In this document: positions 17,515-25,450 of the stretch, in pieces
How the letters are laid out: each line of letters opens with the position of its first letter
Numbering within the stretch: the stretch's first letter is position 1
Assembly: GCA_026415675.1 (NCBI GenBank)
Contig: JAOAGQ010000034.1
Location: 1-59,104 of the forward strand
Length of the DNA: 59,104 nucleotides
Reading direction: 5' to 3'
DNA from: Syntrophorhabdaceae bacterium
GTDB taxonomy: Bacteria > Desulfobacterota > Syntrophorhabdia > Syntrophorhabdales > Syntrophorhabdaceae
Translations under genes and position numbers: made by a program
Notes under the pieces: model-generated
What the model was told of the DNA's origin: nothing
Databases searched by the model: none
The model's input: the letters and a program-made list of their open reading frames with translations, nothing else

Positions 17515-17829
17515 TCAGCAACTACATGATGTTCCGCAACCAGATGATTTCGATAACTCAGATTTTATTGTAAAGCCTCCTCCCATAGGGGTCTGCACGA
17601 AATCAACGGTTATCGGTTGTGCCTTTTCGTAAAGGTCCTTCTCGATGAGAAACTTAATTCCCTTCTCATGGAATATCTCATCGTTCTCTGTTGGCTCGTC
17701 CAGAGCCATGCCCAAAGAGGGCCCCGCTCACCCACCCTCCATCATCATAATCCTTACAGAACTCTCTGCATCTTTACCTTCGAGGATCTGCCTTATCACC
17801 TCTCCGGCCCTTTCTGATACCTCTAACAT
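17515..17829 (-). CDS. HesB/IscA-like selenoprotein (in-frame UGA read as selenocysteine)
   Basis: 104 aa if the UGA at 17728-17730 is decoded as Sec34. The frame is the same on both sides: 33 residues ending MMMEGG, then Sec, then AGPSLGMALDEP and a C-terminus with CGTSCSC. Sec falls where HesB/IscA proteins carry their first conserved Cys. The ATG has an AGGAGAG ribosome site. HesB-like selenoproteins are known in anaerobic bacteria; members of the wider family bind or deliver Fe-S clusters. A SECIS-like hairpin follows the UGA. A conventional ORF caller would report only the 66-aa C-terminal part, from a false TTG start at 17715. Confidence 0.87.
17686..17719 (-). promoter_or_regulatory. 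Candidate bacterial SECIS element of the HesB-like selenoprotein
   Basis: Minus strand, 11 nt after the UGA: CTCT, internal loop, TGGCTC, apical loop TGGAC, GAGCCA, AGAG. The 6-bp upper stem has a 5-nt loop with G at its second position, starting 25 nt after the UGA, as expected for bacterial SECIS elements bound by SelB. Confidence 0.7.
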
Positions 17830-17852
17830 GATACTCTCCTATGTTTTTATTT

Positions 17853-17874
17853 GTTATCACCGAAAGGTGTTAAC
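17853..17874. repeat. Inverted repeat in the 5' leader of the HesB-like gene
   Basis: GTTATCACC-GAAA-GGTGTTAAC, 8 of 9 positions paired, between the predicted transcription start and the ribosome site. It could be an operator for a regulator or a leader hairpin. No match to a known operator is claimed. Confidence 0.5.
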
Positions 17875-17885
17875 ATCGTTATTAT

Positions 17886-17914
17886 ATAATAATCGTTTCT
17901 ACAAAAATTATCAA
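17886..17914 (-). promoter_or_regulatory. Promoter of the HesB-like selenoprotein gene
   Basis: TTGATA (17909-17914) and TATTAT (17886-17891) with a 17-nt spacer on the minus strand, in the gap after the DUF3786 gene. The predicted leader of about 50 nt holds an inverted repeat and an AGGAGAG ribosome site. Confidence 0.7.
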
Positions 17915-17920
17915 GGTGGA

Positions 17921-18583
17921 TCATCCTTCAACAGAATAAAACTCATCTTCGCCGTATAGGGCCTTTACTTTTTTGATAAGCCTCGTTGAAGCGAGCTTTG
18001 ATAGAACCGTTATATCCTCGAGGGGGAGATAGTCAGGTATAGAGGGGTCGAAGAGCACCTTCAACGATGGAGGGAATTCCTCATCCCCCTCCCAGAGGAT
18101 GAACATAAGGGGCACACGCGGTAAAACAGAAAGGATAAATGAGCTATCCCCAAAATCTCCCTTTTTGCCACCAAGGGCAATTCCTGCCTCAAGAAAGGCA
18201 TGTTTATCATACCCAAAGGCCTGCAATACGGGCTTTACAACCCTTCTTTCAAAAACCGGCAAATAACCTCTAAGACCTGGTATATCTTCGTATGGAACAA
18301 AATCCCCTTTTAAAGGGGTGCCTTTGGCATTTATCAGATAATGAAGGATGATGATCTTCGTAACGAGGGTGACATTCACACCTTTTGAACTCTTAAAATG
18401 AAAAAGGGGGATAGAGAGAGTGATAATCTCATCGAAATAACTTATATGGACATCAAAACCCCCCTCTTTTTTTTCATAGTTTACCCCTGAGCGCAAAAAC
18501 TGCCTCTCCATATCAGATGATAGAAAGTTTCTACAGGCGATCTCATATACCTTTTTATAGGTCTTCTGCTTTTCTATCGCCAC
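17921..18583 (-). CDS. DUF3786 domain protein
   Basis: 220 aa. It resembles DUF3786 proteins of anaerobic bacteria; the function is unknown. No membrane segment or catalytic motif is visible. The recognisable stretch is the middle and C-terminal part (LHYLINAKGTP, PYEDIPGLRGY, FGDSSFILSVLPRVPL, LWEGDEEFPPS). The start is GTG 18583, placed by a GGAGGGGG ribosome site inside the end of rpe (29-nt overlap), so it is coupled to rpe. It is the last gene of the htpX operon. Confidence 0.85.
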   Translation of the reverse strand: MAIEKQKTYKKVYEIACRNFLSSDMERQFLRSGVNYEKKEGGFDVHISYFDEIITLSIPLFHFKSSKGVNVTLVTKIIILHYLINAKGTPLKGDFVPYEDIPGLRGYLPVFERRVVKPVLQAFGYDKHAFLEAGIALGGKKGDFGDSSFILSVLPRVPLMFILWEGDEEFPPSLKVLFDPSIPDYLPLEDITVLSKLASTRLIKKVKALYGEDEFYSVEG

Positions 18584-19250
18584 AACTCACCCCCTCCAAT
18601 TCTCTTCTTATCTCCCTTATCTTCTCCTTATAGTTTTTACTTCCGAATATCTCCGTACCCATCACAAGGATGTTGGCCCCTGCCATTACCACCTCTTTTG
18701 CGTTGTGTGCCTTAATGCCTCCATCCACCTCGAGATCAATAGACCTCCCCGTACCCTTAATCATATCGTATGTCCTCGCTATCTTTTTTAACATCCCTGG
18801 TATAAAGGATTGACCGCCAAAACCCGGATTGACCGTCATTATCAAAACAAGATCCACCATGTCGAGGACGTAATCTATTATATCAAGGGGGGTCGAAGGG
18901 TTTAAAGATACCCCAGCGGTCCTGTTCTTCGATTTGATCTCGTCGAGGGTTCTATGCAGATGGGGATCTGTTTCTGCGTGGACCGTTACAATATCGGCCC
19001 CTGCATCTATAAAGGCGCCTATATACCTTGAGGGTTTCTCTATCATCAGGTGTACATCAAGGGGGGTCTTTGTGATACCCCTTATCGCCTCAACAAAAAG
19101 GGGCCCTATTGTGATATTGGGAACGAAATGGCCATCCATTACGTCTATATGGATCAGATCCGCTTTTGCCTCATCAACAGCCTCTATCTCTTCTTTTAAC
19201 CGTAAAAAATCACACGATAAGATCGAAGGTCCTATCCTCACCTCATTCAT
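18555..19250 (-). CDS. rpe: Ribulose-phosphate 3-epimerase
   Basis: 231 aa TIM barrel interconverting ribulose 5-phosphate and xylulose 5-phosphate. GPSILSCDF, HIDVMDGHFVPNITIGP (metal-binding His and catalytic Asp), DVHLMIEKP, TVNPGFGGQSFI and LEVDGGI are all intact. The start is ATG 19250, just after GGAGG; an ATG four codons upstream would consume that ribosome site. Its product feeds the pentose phosphates used by aroF (erythrose 4-phosphate), though it belongs to a different operon. Confidence 0.96.
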   Translation of the reverse strand: MNEVRIGPSILSCDFLRLKEEIEAVDEAKADLIHIDVMDGHFVPNITIGPLFVEAIRGITKTPLDVHLMIEKPSRYIGAFIDAGADIVTVHAETDPHLHRTLDEIKSKNRTAGVSLNPSTPLDIIDYVLDMVDLVLIMTVNPGFGGQSFIPGMLKKIARTYDMIKGTGRSIDLEVDGGIKAHNAKEVVMAGANILVMGTEIFGSKNYKEKIREIRRELEGVSCGDRKAEDL

Positions 19251-19251
19251 T

Positions 19252-19965
19252 TTAACCTCCACCGTCTATCCTTATTTCTACCTCCTCCGAATCCCTGATA
19301 ATGGTCTTTGGAAGCTTGGACGTCTCCACATAGGGCATACCGTATGAAGTATCCCCGCTTCTTATACTTGAGAGTCTATACTTAATCCCCCTTCTCTCCA
19401 ATTCATAGATGATCTCGTTTATGTTGCGGAGATCAATTTCCGGTAGGACATAATAGGATACTTCGGGGACGGCAACAAAGACCGTTAATCCCTGCTTTCC
19501 CTCTAAGACGGTCTCCCCCTCGTTGGGTATCTGTGCCAATATAATACCTTTCATTCTGTTATTGGGCACAGGTATCACCCTTTCGATTCTTGCTTTTACT
19601 TTATAAAGTACCTCTTCCGCCTCTTTAATCTCTTTTCCTTTAACATTAGGTATCTTTATCAACTCAGGGCCTTCTGAGACCATAACATAGACCACCCTGC
19701 CCTTCCTTATGGATATATTGGCCTGGGGTTTCTGTACCGTAATATGGTTATAGGGGATATCGTTTCTCCTCTCATACTTTGCTATAGAAAGGGAGAGCCC
19801 CTTCTCCTCAACGATTTTTTTTGCCTCCTCTACGTTCTTCCCTTTAATATCAGGGCAGATAACCGTCTCCCCTGACTTTAAGAGAATGGCTATGGTGAGA
19901 TAAGAAGTCGCTGTAAAAACAAAGATTCCTGTGAAGAAATAGAGGATGACCCTTTTAATATTCAT
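19252..19965 (-). CDS. PASTA-domain membrane-anchored protein
   Basis: 237 aa. One N-terminal transmembrane segment (about 5-27) is followed by three PASTA-like repeats (about 33-95, 97-165, 166-235), of which the third is the most divergent. PASTA domains usually bind peptidoglycan or muropeptides outside the membrane, as in PknB kinases and PBP2x. No kinase or transpeptidase domain is attached. ATGA overlap with rsmB. PASTA-only proteins between rsmB and rpe occur in other bacteria; a role in cell-wall sensing is inference. Confidence 0.87.
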   Translation of the reverse strand: MNIKRVILYFFTGIFVFTATSYLTIAILLKSGETVICPDIKGKNVEEAKKIVEEKGLSLSIAKYERRNDIPYNHITVQKPQANISIRKGRVVYVMVSEGPELIKIPNVKGKEIKEAEEVLYKVKARIERVIPVPNNRMKGIILAQIPNEGETVLEGKQGLTVFVAVPEVSYYVLPEIDLRNINEIIYELERRGIKYRLSSIRSGDTSYGMPYVETSKLPKTIIRDSEEVEIRIDGGG

Positions 19966-21209
19966 ATCTTCCTTAAACAGGCGATAAAAAAGCCGTCCAT
20001 ACCCGTTTCGTGGGGTAAGGAAAGAAAATAACCATTATTAAACAGAAAAGGAAGGGGTTTTTCAAGGAGAAAAGACCCTCCTCTTTCCCTGAAGAGTTCG
20101 ATGACCCCTACGGTCTCTTCAGGTTCAAAGGAGCAGACCGAATAGACAAGAAGGCCCCCCTCTGAGAGGTGTTCCCATAACGAACTCAAAAGGTTAAACT
20201 GTTTGTTCGCAAAGGATAGAACCTCTTCTTCTCTCCTCTTCCATTTTATTTCAGGATGCTTCCTTATGATACCAAGAGAGGAACAGGGTGCATCAAGGAG
20301 TATGGCGTTGAATTTACATCTCTTGAAGGGCGGGGATAGACCGTCCCCTAAGACAGCTACTATACCTCCCTTTTTTTTCAAAGAGCGGAGCCTCTTTATC
20401 TCCCTATCCATCGCTACAATAGTGGCATTTAAGGATTCTCCGTGTATCTGCCCGGTCTTTGTCCCAAACCCTGCGCAGGCATCGAGGATGATTTCACCGT
20501 TACGGGGCTTGATTATGCTCCCCCCTATCTGGGATGCCTCATCCTGGATATGGATGAGACCTTTTTTGAATAACGGGTCTTCTATTACTGGCTGAAGCCT
20601 GTCCACATAAAAGGCTGAATCGAGAAAATATCCTTTTTTTACGTTGAGACCCATCTCACTGAAATGGAGCATCACTTCATCCCTTGTTATCCTCTCTATA
20701 TCTACCCTTATTCCAAAACCTGAAGGCCTGTTCGATGAAGAAAGGAGCCTTTCTGCATCTTCCACCCCGAATCGATCAACCCATCTTCTAACTATCCACT
20801 CAGGATACGAATAGAGAATGGATAGATATTTAACCGGGGTAGGTTTTAGATGGGTCAAGAAAAAATCAAAACCCTTCTCCTTCTCCCTTATGTACCACCT
20901 GAACAAGGCGTTGGCGAAATTCCCTGCCTCTCTTCCTATTTCATGCTTTATAGTCTCGATGGTCTCATTTATCACGAAAGGAGCGGGCTTCTTCATAAAT
21001 GAGATCTGGTATAAACCTATTTCGAGAAGGTTCCTCAATCTCCTTTTGATATGCCTTCTGGCAAAGCTTTTGATTACGGCAGAGAGGTAGAGTCTCCACC
21101 TGATTACCCCTGAAACTATCTCATATATGAGACTCTTATGGGTTTCAGCAAAGGTATTATTTTTAAATATATGGTTCAGGGCATCATCGAGAAACCATCC
21201 GTTCTCCAC
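19962..21209 (-). CDS. rsmB: 16S rRNA (cytosine-5) methyltransferase RsmB
   Basis: About 415 aa. It has an N-terminal NusB-like RNA-binding domain (about 1-130) and a C-terminal SAM-dependent RNA m5C methyltransferase: DACAGFGTKTGQ (SAM loop), LLDAPCSSLG (Cys of motif IV) and the catalytic Cys in VYSVCSFEPEE. The start is uncertain. GTG 21209 has no ribosome site, and the frame upstream reads RRVCLSVIESVENG, which looks like the usual first RsmB helix but has no ATG, GTG or TTG. A strong AAGGAGGG at about 21237 precedes an ATG in another frame with only five codons. Confidence 0.9.
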   Translation of the reverse strand: MENGWFLDDALNHIFKNNTFAETHKSLIYEIVSGVIRWRLYLSAVIKSFARRHIKRRLRNLLEIGLYQISFMKKPAPFVINETIETIKHEIGREAGNFANALFRWYIREKEKGFDFFLTHLKPTPVKYLSILYSYPEWIVRRWVDRFGVEDAERLLSSSNRPSGFGIRVDIERITRDEVMLHFSEMGLNVKKGYFLDSAFYVDRLQPVIEDPLFKKGLIHIQDEASQIGGSIIKPRNGEIILDACAGFGTKTGQIHGESLNATIVAMDREIKRLRSLKKKGGIVAVLGDGLSPPFKRCKFNAILLDAPCSSLGIIRKHPEIKWKRREEEVLSFANKQFNLLSSLWEHLSEGGLLVYSVCSFEPEETVGVIELFRERGGSFLLEKPLPFLFNNGYFLSLPHETGMDGFFIACLRKI

Positions 21210-21255
21210 GCTTTCAATAACTGAAAGGCATACCCTCCTTAAAGCTACCCCGAAA

Positions 21256-22110
21256 TTATCTTCTATACGCCATATCCTCCAGTCTCTTTATCCTCTCCTC
21301 TATGGGAGGATGGGTGCTGAACAGGGCAAGGACACCCTTTGCAGTGAAGGGGTTTACGATAAAAAGGGGTGCGGTAGACGGGTTTGCATCATTCATCGGC
21401 ATAAGGGCAACTCCTGCATGGAGTTTCCTTAAAGCGTTTGAGAGATAGAGCGGGTTACCCGATAGGTAAGCCCCTCCTTCATCTGCAAGATATTCCCTTG
21501 AACGGGAGATGGCAAGCTGTATAAGCATGGCGGCAAAGGCAGCGATAATTGAAAAGAGGATGACACTGAAGATATTTCCTCCCCCTTCCTCATCATCGCT
21601 ATTTCCTCCTCCGAATATAGCGGTAAAACGCATCCAGTTTGCGAGCATGGTGATTGCCCCTGCCATAGTCGCTGCCACCGTCTGAATAAGTATGTCCCTG
21701 TGTTTTATGTGGGATATTTCATGGGCAAGGACCCCTTCGAGTTCCTGGAGCGTGAGTATTCTCATTATGCCTGTAGTGACGGCGACAACCCCATTTGAAG
21801 GATTCCTCCCTGTAGCAAAGGCATTGGGGCTTTCATCATCTATGATATAAATCCTCGGCATGGGGATGGATGCCTTCTGGGAGAGGTTATACACAATTCT
21901 ATATAGCTCCGGGGCTTCGCTCTGAGAGACCTCCCTTGCCCCATACATGGAAAGGACGATCTTATCGGAAAACCAGTAACTCACAAGGTTCATAATAAGG
22001 GCTATGGTGAAGGCTATATAGGCCCCTGATGTTCCCCCTATCAAACTTCCCAAAGCGACAAGTATTATTGTCAAAAGTACCATCAGGAAGAATGTTTTTG
22101 CCTGATTCAT
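21256..22110 (-). CDS. htpX: Membrane zinc metalloprotease HtpX
   Basis: 284 aa M48B peptidase of the inner membrane that degrades misfolded membrane proteins. Two N-terminal transmembrane segments (about 6-27 and 32-52), the zinc motif HEISH (about residue 136), further transmembrane stretches around 150-205, and [11 protein letters not shown] with the third zinc ligand. The ribosome site GGAGGGT precedes the ATG. First gene of the htpX-rsmB-PASTA-rpe-DUF3786 operon. Confidence 0.95.
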   Translation of the reverse strand: MNQAKTFFLMVLLTIILVALGSLIGGTSGAYIAFTIALIMNLVSYWFSDKIVLSMYGAREVSQSEAPELYRIVYNLSQKASIPMPRIYIIDDESPNAFATGRNPSNGVVAVTTGIMRILTLQELEGVLAHEISHIKHRDILIQTVAATMAGAITMLANWMRFTAIFGGGNSDDEEGGGNIFSVILFSIIAAFAAMLIQLAISRSREYLADEGGAYLSGNPLYLSNALRKLHAGVALMPMNDANPSTAPLFIVNPFTAKGVLALFSTHPPIEERIKRLEDMAYRR

Positions 22111-22136
22111 CTAACCCTCCATAAGTTTTTATATTA

Positions 22137-22164
22137 ATTATAACCATTTTTTACCATTATTCAA
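22137..22164 (-). promoter_or_regulatory. Promoter of the htpX operon
   Basis: TTGAAT (22159-22164) and TATAAT (22137-22142), 16-nt spacer, minus strand. The predicted start is about 20 nt before the htpX ATG, leaving room for its GGAGGGT ribosome site. Confidence 0.8.
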
Positions 22165-22219
22165 CGGTTAATCTTATAGCCCAAAGTCGTCTTTACTCCA
22201 CCCTTCCCTCCCCTATCGA

Positions 22220-22248
22220 TTGACAAAATAGGCATTATATTTTACTAT
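22220..22248 (+). promoter_or_regulatory. Promoter of the GalT-like gene (leaderless)
   Basis: TTGACA (22220-22225) and TACTAT (22243-22248) with a 17-nt spacer. The -10 box ends only 5 nt before the ATG at 22254, so transcription should start at or within a base or two of the start codon. Confidence 0.82.
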
Positions 22249-22253
22249 AAATC

Positions 22254-23231
22254 ATGGCAGAACTGAGAAGGGACCCTGTTTCAGGCAACTGGATCATAAC
22301 GGAGTATACCTATGATAAAACAGGTTCTGCCGGGATATGTCCCTTCTGCCCTGGGAATGAACATCTAACACCAAAATCTATCTTTGAGTATAAAGACCCC
22401 GATGGGCAGTGGCAGATAAGGTGTTTCCCCGCAAAAAATTCTATCTTTGTCATAGAGGCGAAGGAGAATAAAAGGGCCGAGGGTATATACGATAAGATGG
22501 GGAATGTTGGGGCCCACGAGATCATAGTGGAGAATAGATCCCACACCAAGACACTCTCAAACTTCACCGAAAATGAACTCTATCTTTTACTAAACACATA
22601 TAAAGAGAGGATATCCGACCTTAAAAAGGACAAAAGATTCAAACATATCCAGGCATTCAAGAACCACGGGGAACTCGCAGGGTCGTACATCTTCCACCCC
22701 CATTCCCATATCCTTGCGACCCCCATTCTGCCCCACAGGATAGAACTGGAACTTCAAAACACAAAGAGCCACTATATGCAGAAAGAAAGGTGCCTCTTAT
22801 GTGATATCCTAAACCAGGAATTGAGAAATCAGAAGCGGTTGGTGAGCATAAACAGTGATTTTATAGCCCTGTGTCCCTTTGCCTCCCGATTCCCTTTTGA
22901 GGTCTGGATCATTCCGAGAAAACATGATGACCGTTTTGAAAATACCAGGAGTGATACCATAAAACAGAGTCTCGTTCCCATAATGCTCGATATCATGAAG
23001 CGGATTGAAAAGCTTACAAACTCATACGCCATTGCCCTCCATACCTCTCCTAATACGGATGGGAAAAGCTACCACGATGAAGGGGTATCCATATCCACCT
23101 ATTACCACTGGCATATAGAGATTCTTCCTATGGATTTCCGCACCTCCAGATATAAAAAGGAGGATGAATTCTACGTCGTTCCCTTCACCCCTGAAGAGGC
23201 GGCCAAAGCATTGAGGGAACAATCGATATAG
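22254..23231 (+). CDS. GalT-like nucleotidyltransferase of the HIT superfamily
   Basis: 325 aa. It resembles galactose-1-phosphate uridylyltransferase: an N-terminal zinc pair CPFCPGNE, the active-site segment FHPHSHILATP, a second CLLC pair and the C-terminal YHWHIEILP. The motif is H-P-H-S-H where GalT normally has H-P-H-x-Q, so a different transfer or phosphorylase reaction (for example with ADP-sugars) is possible. No other galactose genes are nearby. The ATG is at the predicted transcript start. Confidence 0.85.
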   Translation: MAELRRDPVSGNWIITEYTYDKTGSAGICPFCPGNEHLTPKSIFEYKDPDGQWQIRCFPAKNSIFVIEAKENKRAEGIYDKMGNVGAHEIIVENRSHTKTLSNFTENELYLLLNTYKERISDLKKDKRFKHIQAFKNHGELAGSYIFHPHSHILATPILPHRIELELQNTKSHYMQKERCLLCDILNQELRNQKRLVSINSDFIALCPFASRFPFEVWIIPRKHDDRFENTRSDTIKQSLVPIMLDIMKRIEKLTNSYAIALHTSPNTDGKSYHDEGVSISTYYHWHIEILPMDFRTSRYKKEDEFYVVPFTPEEAAKALREQSI

Positions 23232-23244
23232 ATTTTCGGGGTTT

Positions 23245-25083
23245 TCATTCCCGGACGACTTGTACCCCCTTTCTGTGGAAATGCTGGATGCCTTTACTGC
23301 TTATCATTGCAGGGATATCGAGTATGAGTATTACCTTTCCGTCCCCTCTTATCGTTGCCCCCCCTATGCCGTTCACATTACCCATGAATTCCCCTAAAGG
23401 TTTTATAACCACCTCTTCCTGTCCTATGACAGACTTTACCTTCACCCCTATAGTCTTATCGCTTATCCTGCATATAACGAGATAGCCTTCACCTATATCC
23501 CCTTCTTCTTTTACTCCTGTGTTTCCATTCCCTGAAAAGAAGACCCTTGGCATATCGAGGACAGGTATGATAGAGTCCCTTAAGACAAAGACCTCGTTTT
23601 TATCCACCGTCTTTGTCATGCCCTTCTTCAGTTTAACAAGCTCTATCACATTGTTTAAGGGGATGGCAAATATATCATCCTCTACTTTGACTATAAGGGC
23701 CCGCATAATCGCAAGGGTAAGAGGTAGTTTTATCGTGAGCTTCGTCCATTTCCCTGATTCACTGTCTATATACACCTGACCGTTCATTTTCTCTATGTTA
23801 CTTCTCACCACATCCATCCCCACACCCCTTCCGGATACCTTGGTTACCTTCTTGGCGGTACTCAAACCGGGGATAAATATTAGGTTCATCGCCTCTTTAT
23901 CGGATAGGGCGTTGAGATCGCTTTCGCTCATCAAACCTTTCTCTTTCACCTTCTCTTTAACGGCCTGAACGTTTATGCCCTTTCCATCATCAAAGACCTC
24001 TATTATCACGTTATTCCCCTCATTGTATGCGCTTATGGAAAGGGTACCTTTTTCGTCTTTACCACTTCTTCTTCTCTCCTCTGGGGTCTCTATACCATGG
24101 TCTACCGAGTTTCTTATGATATGCACAAGGGGATCGTGGAGGGACTCTATCAAGGATCTGTCGAGTTCCGTCTCTTCCCCGCTTATCTTAAGGGTGATCT
24201 CTTTTCCGAACTCTTTGGAAAGATCCCTTACCATCCTCGGAATCTTGTTGAATACCTTGCTCATCGGTACGAGTCTTGCCTTCATTATCGCCAGTTGAAG
24301 GTCGTTGGTGATCACCTCGATATAGTTTGAGACCTCTTCGAGATTCTCAAGTACTCCGTTGTCGGTTCCCCTCTTTGCAAGTGTATTCACCATTGTAAGG
24401 CGGTTCTTGCCGAGTACGAGTTCTCCCACGAGGTTCATCAGTTCATCCAGTTTTTTCACATCAATCCTGACCGTCTGGTCTTCTTTATAAGATTTCTGTT
24501 TGTTGAGTACCGTATTGAGCTGGCTTTCCGTTATGAGCTTCTCCTCTACAACAATCTCGCCCAGTCGTTTGTTCTCCCCTTCTTTCTGCTTCTCCAGCAC
24601 CACCTCAAGCTCTTCCCTTGTTATCACCTTTTCTTCAACGAGTATCTCTCCGAGGGGCTTCTTCTCTTCTTTCTCTTTCTTTATCAGAGATTCAAGGCCT
24701 TTGACCACATGTTCTATCTCCTCTTCATCGGTACCACTATCCTTTATCTTCTCGACCATCACCCTCATCAGATCTGCGGCCTCGAGGAGGGCATCCCCTA
24801 TATCTTTATTCATCCGTATCTCACCCTTCCTGACCATACCAAGTAGGTCCTCAGATTTGTGGGCGAGGTTTGATAACCTTGTAAAGCCAAGAAAGCTGGA
24901 TGTACCTTTTATCGTATGGACTGCCCTGAATATACCGTTTATTAGCTCTTCATCGGGACTCTCTTCTATAGCCACTATATCCCTTATCACATTCTCTATA
25001 AGCTCTGTTGTCTCTACCAAGAAATCGTTTATGATCTCCTTCATCTCATCGTTTTCAAAGGTCTGTCCGCTCATCTCATTCAC
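23245..25083 (-). CDS. cheA: Chemotaxis histidine kinase CheA with MshEN-like motifs
   Basis: 612 aa. P1 HPt domain (about 10-115) with the phosphorylated His in HTIKGTSSF. In place of a recognisable P2 domain, residues about 140-200 hold two copies of a 24-residue motif (PLGEILVEEKVITREELEVV and RLGEIVVEEKLITESQLNTV, each followed by L-x-K-Q) that resembles MshEN, the c-di-GMP-binding domain of GspE-like ATPases. P3 dimerisation, P4 kinase (HIIRNSVDHGIE, DDGKGI, GVGMDVVR) and P5 CheW-like domain follow. Last gene of the fliL operon; overlaps cheY by 8 nt. No cheW or MCP gene is in the window. Confidence 0.95.
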   Translation of the reverse strand: MNEMSGQTFENDEMKEIINDFLVETTELIENVIRDIVAIEESPDEELINGIFRAVHTIKGTSSFLGFTRLSNLAHKSEDLLGMVRKGEIRMNKDIGDALLEAADLMRVMVEKIKDSGTDEEEIEHVVKGLESLIKKEKEEKKPLGEILVEEKVITREELEVVLEKQKEGENKRLGEIVVEEKLITESQLNTVLNKQKSYKEDQTVRIDVKKLDELMNLVGELVLGKNRLTMVNTLAKRGTDNGVLENLEEVSNYIEVITNDLQLAIMKARLVPMSKVFNKIPRMVRDLSKEFGKEITLKISGEETELDRSLIESLHDPLVHIIRNSVDHGIETPEERRRSGKDEKGTLSISAYNEGNNVIIEVFDDGKGINVQAVKEKVKEKGLMSESDLNALSDKEAMNLIFIPGLSTAKKVTKVSGRGVGMDVVRSNIEKMNGQVYIDSESGKWTKLTIKLPLTLAIMRALIVKVEDDIFAIPLNNVIELVKLKKGMTKTVDKNEVFVLRDSIIPVLDMPRVFFSGNGNTGVKEEGDIGEGYLVICRISDKTIGVKVKSVIGQEEVVIKPLGEFMGNVNGIGGATIRGDGKVILILDIPAMISSKGIQHFHRKGVQVVRE

Positions 25084-25450
25084 CTCCTGCCAATAAACTT
25101 TCTACCTTATACAGCAATAGATTGGGCTGAATAGGTTTATTCAAAAAGAGGTTTACCCCTGCCTCAAGGGCACTCTTCTTTAATTCCTCATCTTTAGTCG
25201 TTGTGAGCATTATTATAGGGGTATCGAGATGGTAATAGCTGTTCCTTAAGCTCTTTACAAGCTCTATACCGTCCATATTGGGCATATTGAGATCAGCTAT
25301 CACAAGGTCGATCTTTGTATTTATAAGTTTCTCCATCGCATCAACACCATCCTCCGCCTCTGTAACAATGTAGTTCTTCTTCTTCAGGATAAAATTGATC
25401 AACTTTCTTATCGTAGGCGAATCGTCTACAATTAAAATCTTTTTCATCAC
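25076..25450 (-). CDS. CheY-like single-domain response regulator
   Basis: 124 aa receiver domain. Acidic pair in IVDDSP, phospho-acceptor Asp in VIADLNMPNMDG, Thr in LTTTKDEE and Lys in LNKPIQ are intact. It is cotranscribed with cheR and cheA and so is a likely direct CheA target. It lacks the aromatic residue at the Tyr106-equivalent position (it reads NLFLNKP), unlike the second CheY at 58509, so its partner may not be the motor. ATGA-type overlap with cheR. Confidence 0.92.
   Translation of the reverse strand: MMKKILIVDDSPTIRKLINFILKKKNYIVTEAEDGVDAMEKLINTKIDLVIADLNMPNMDGIELVKSLRNSYYHLDTPIIMLTTTKDEELKKSALEAGVNLFLNKPIQPNLLLYKVESLLAGGE

Noticed and set aside
17515-17829. Frameshifted or nonsense-mutated hesB pseudogene.
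   Set aside because: No frameshift is needed: a single in-frame UGA sits exactly at a conserved Cys position, followed by a SECIS-like hairpin, and both halves retain family sequence.
23232-23270. Terminator between the convergent GalT-like and cheA genes.
   Set aside because: Only a short, interrupted stem (CGGG/CCCG) without a U-tract was seen.
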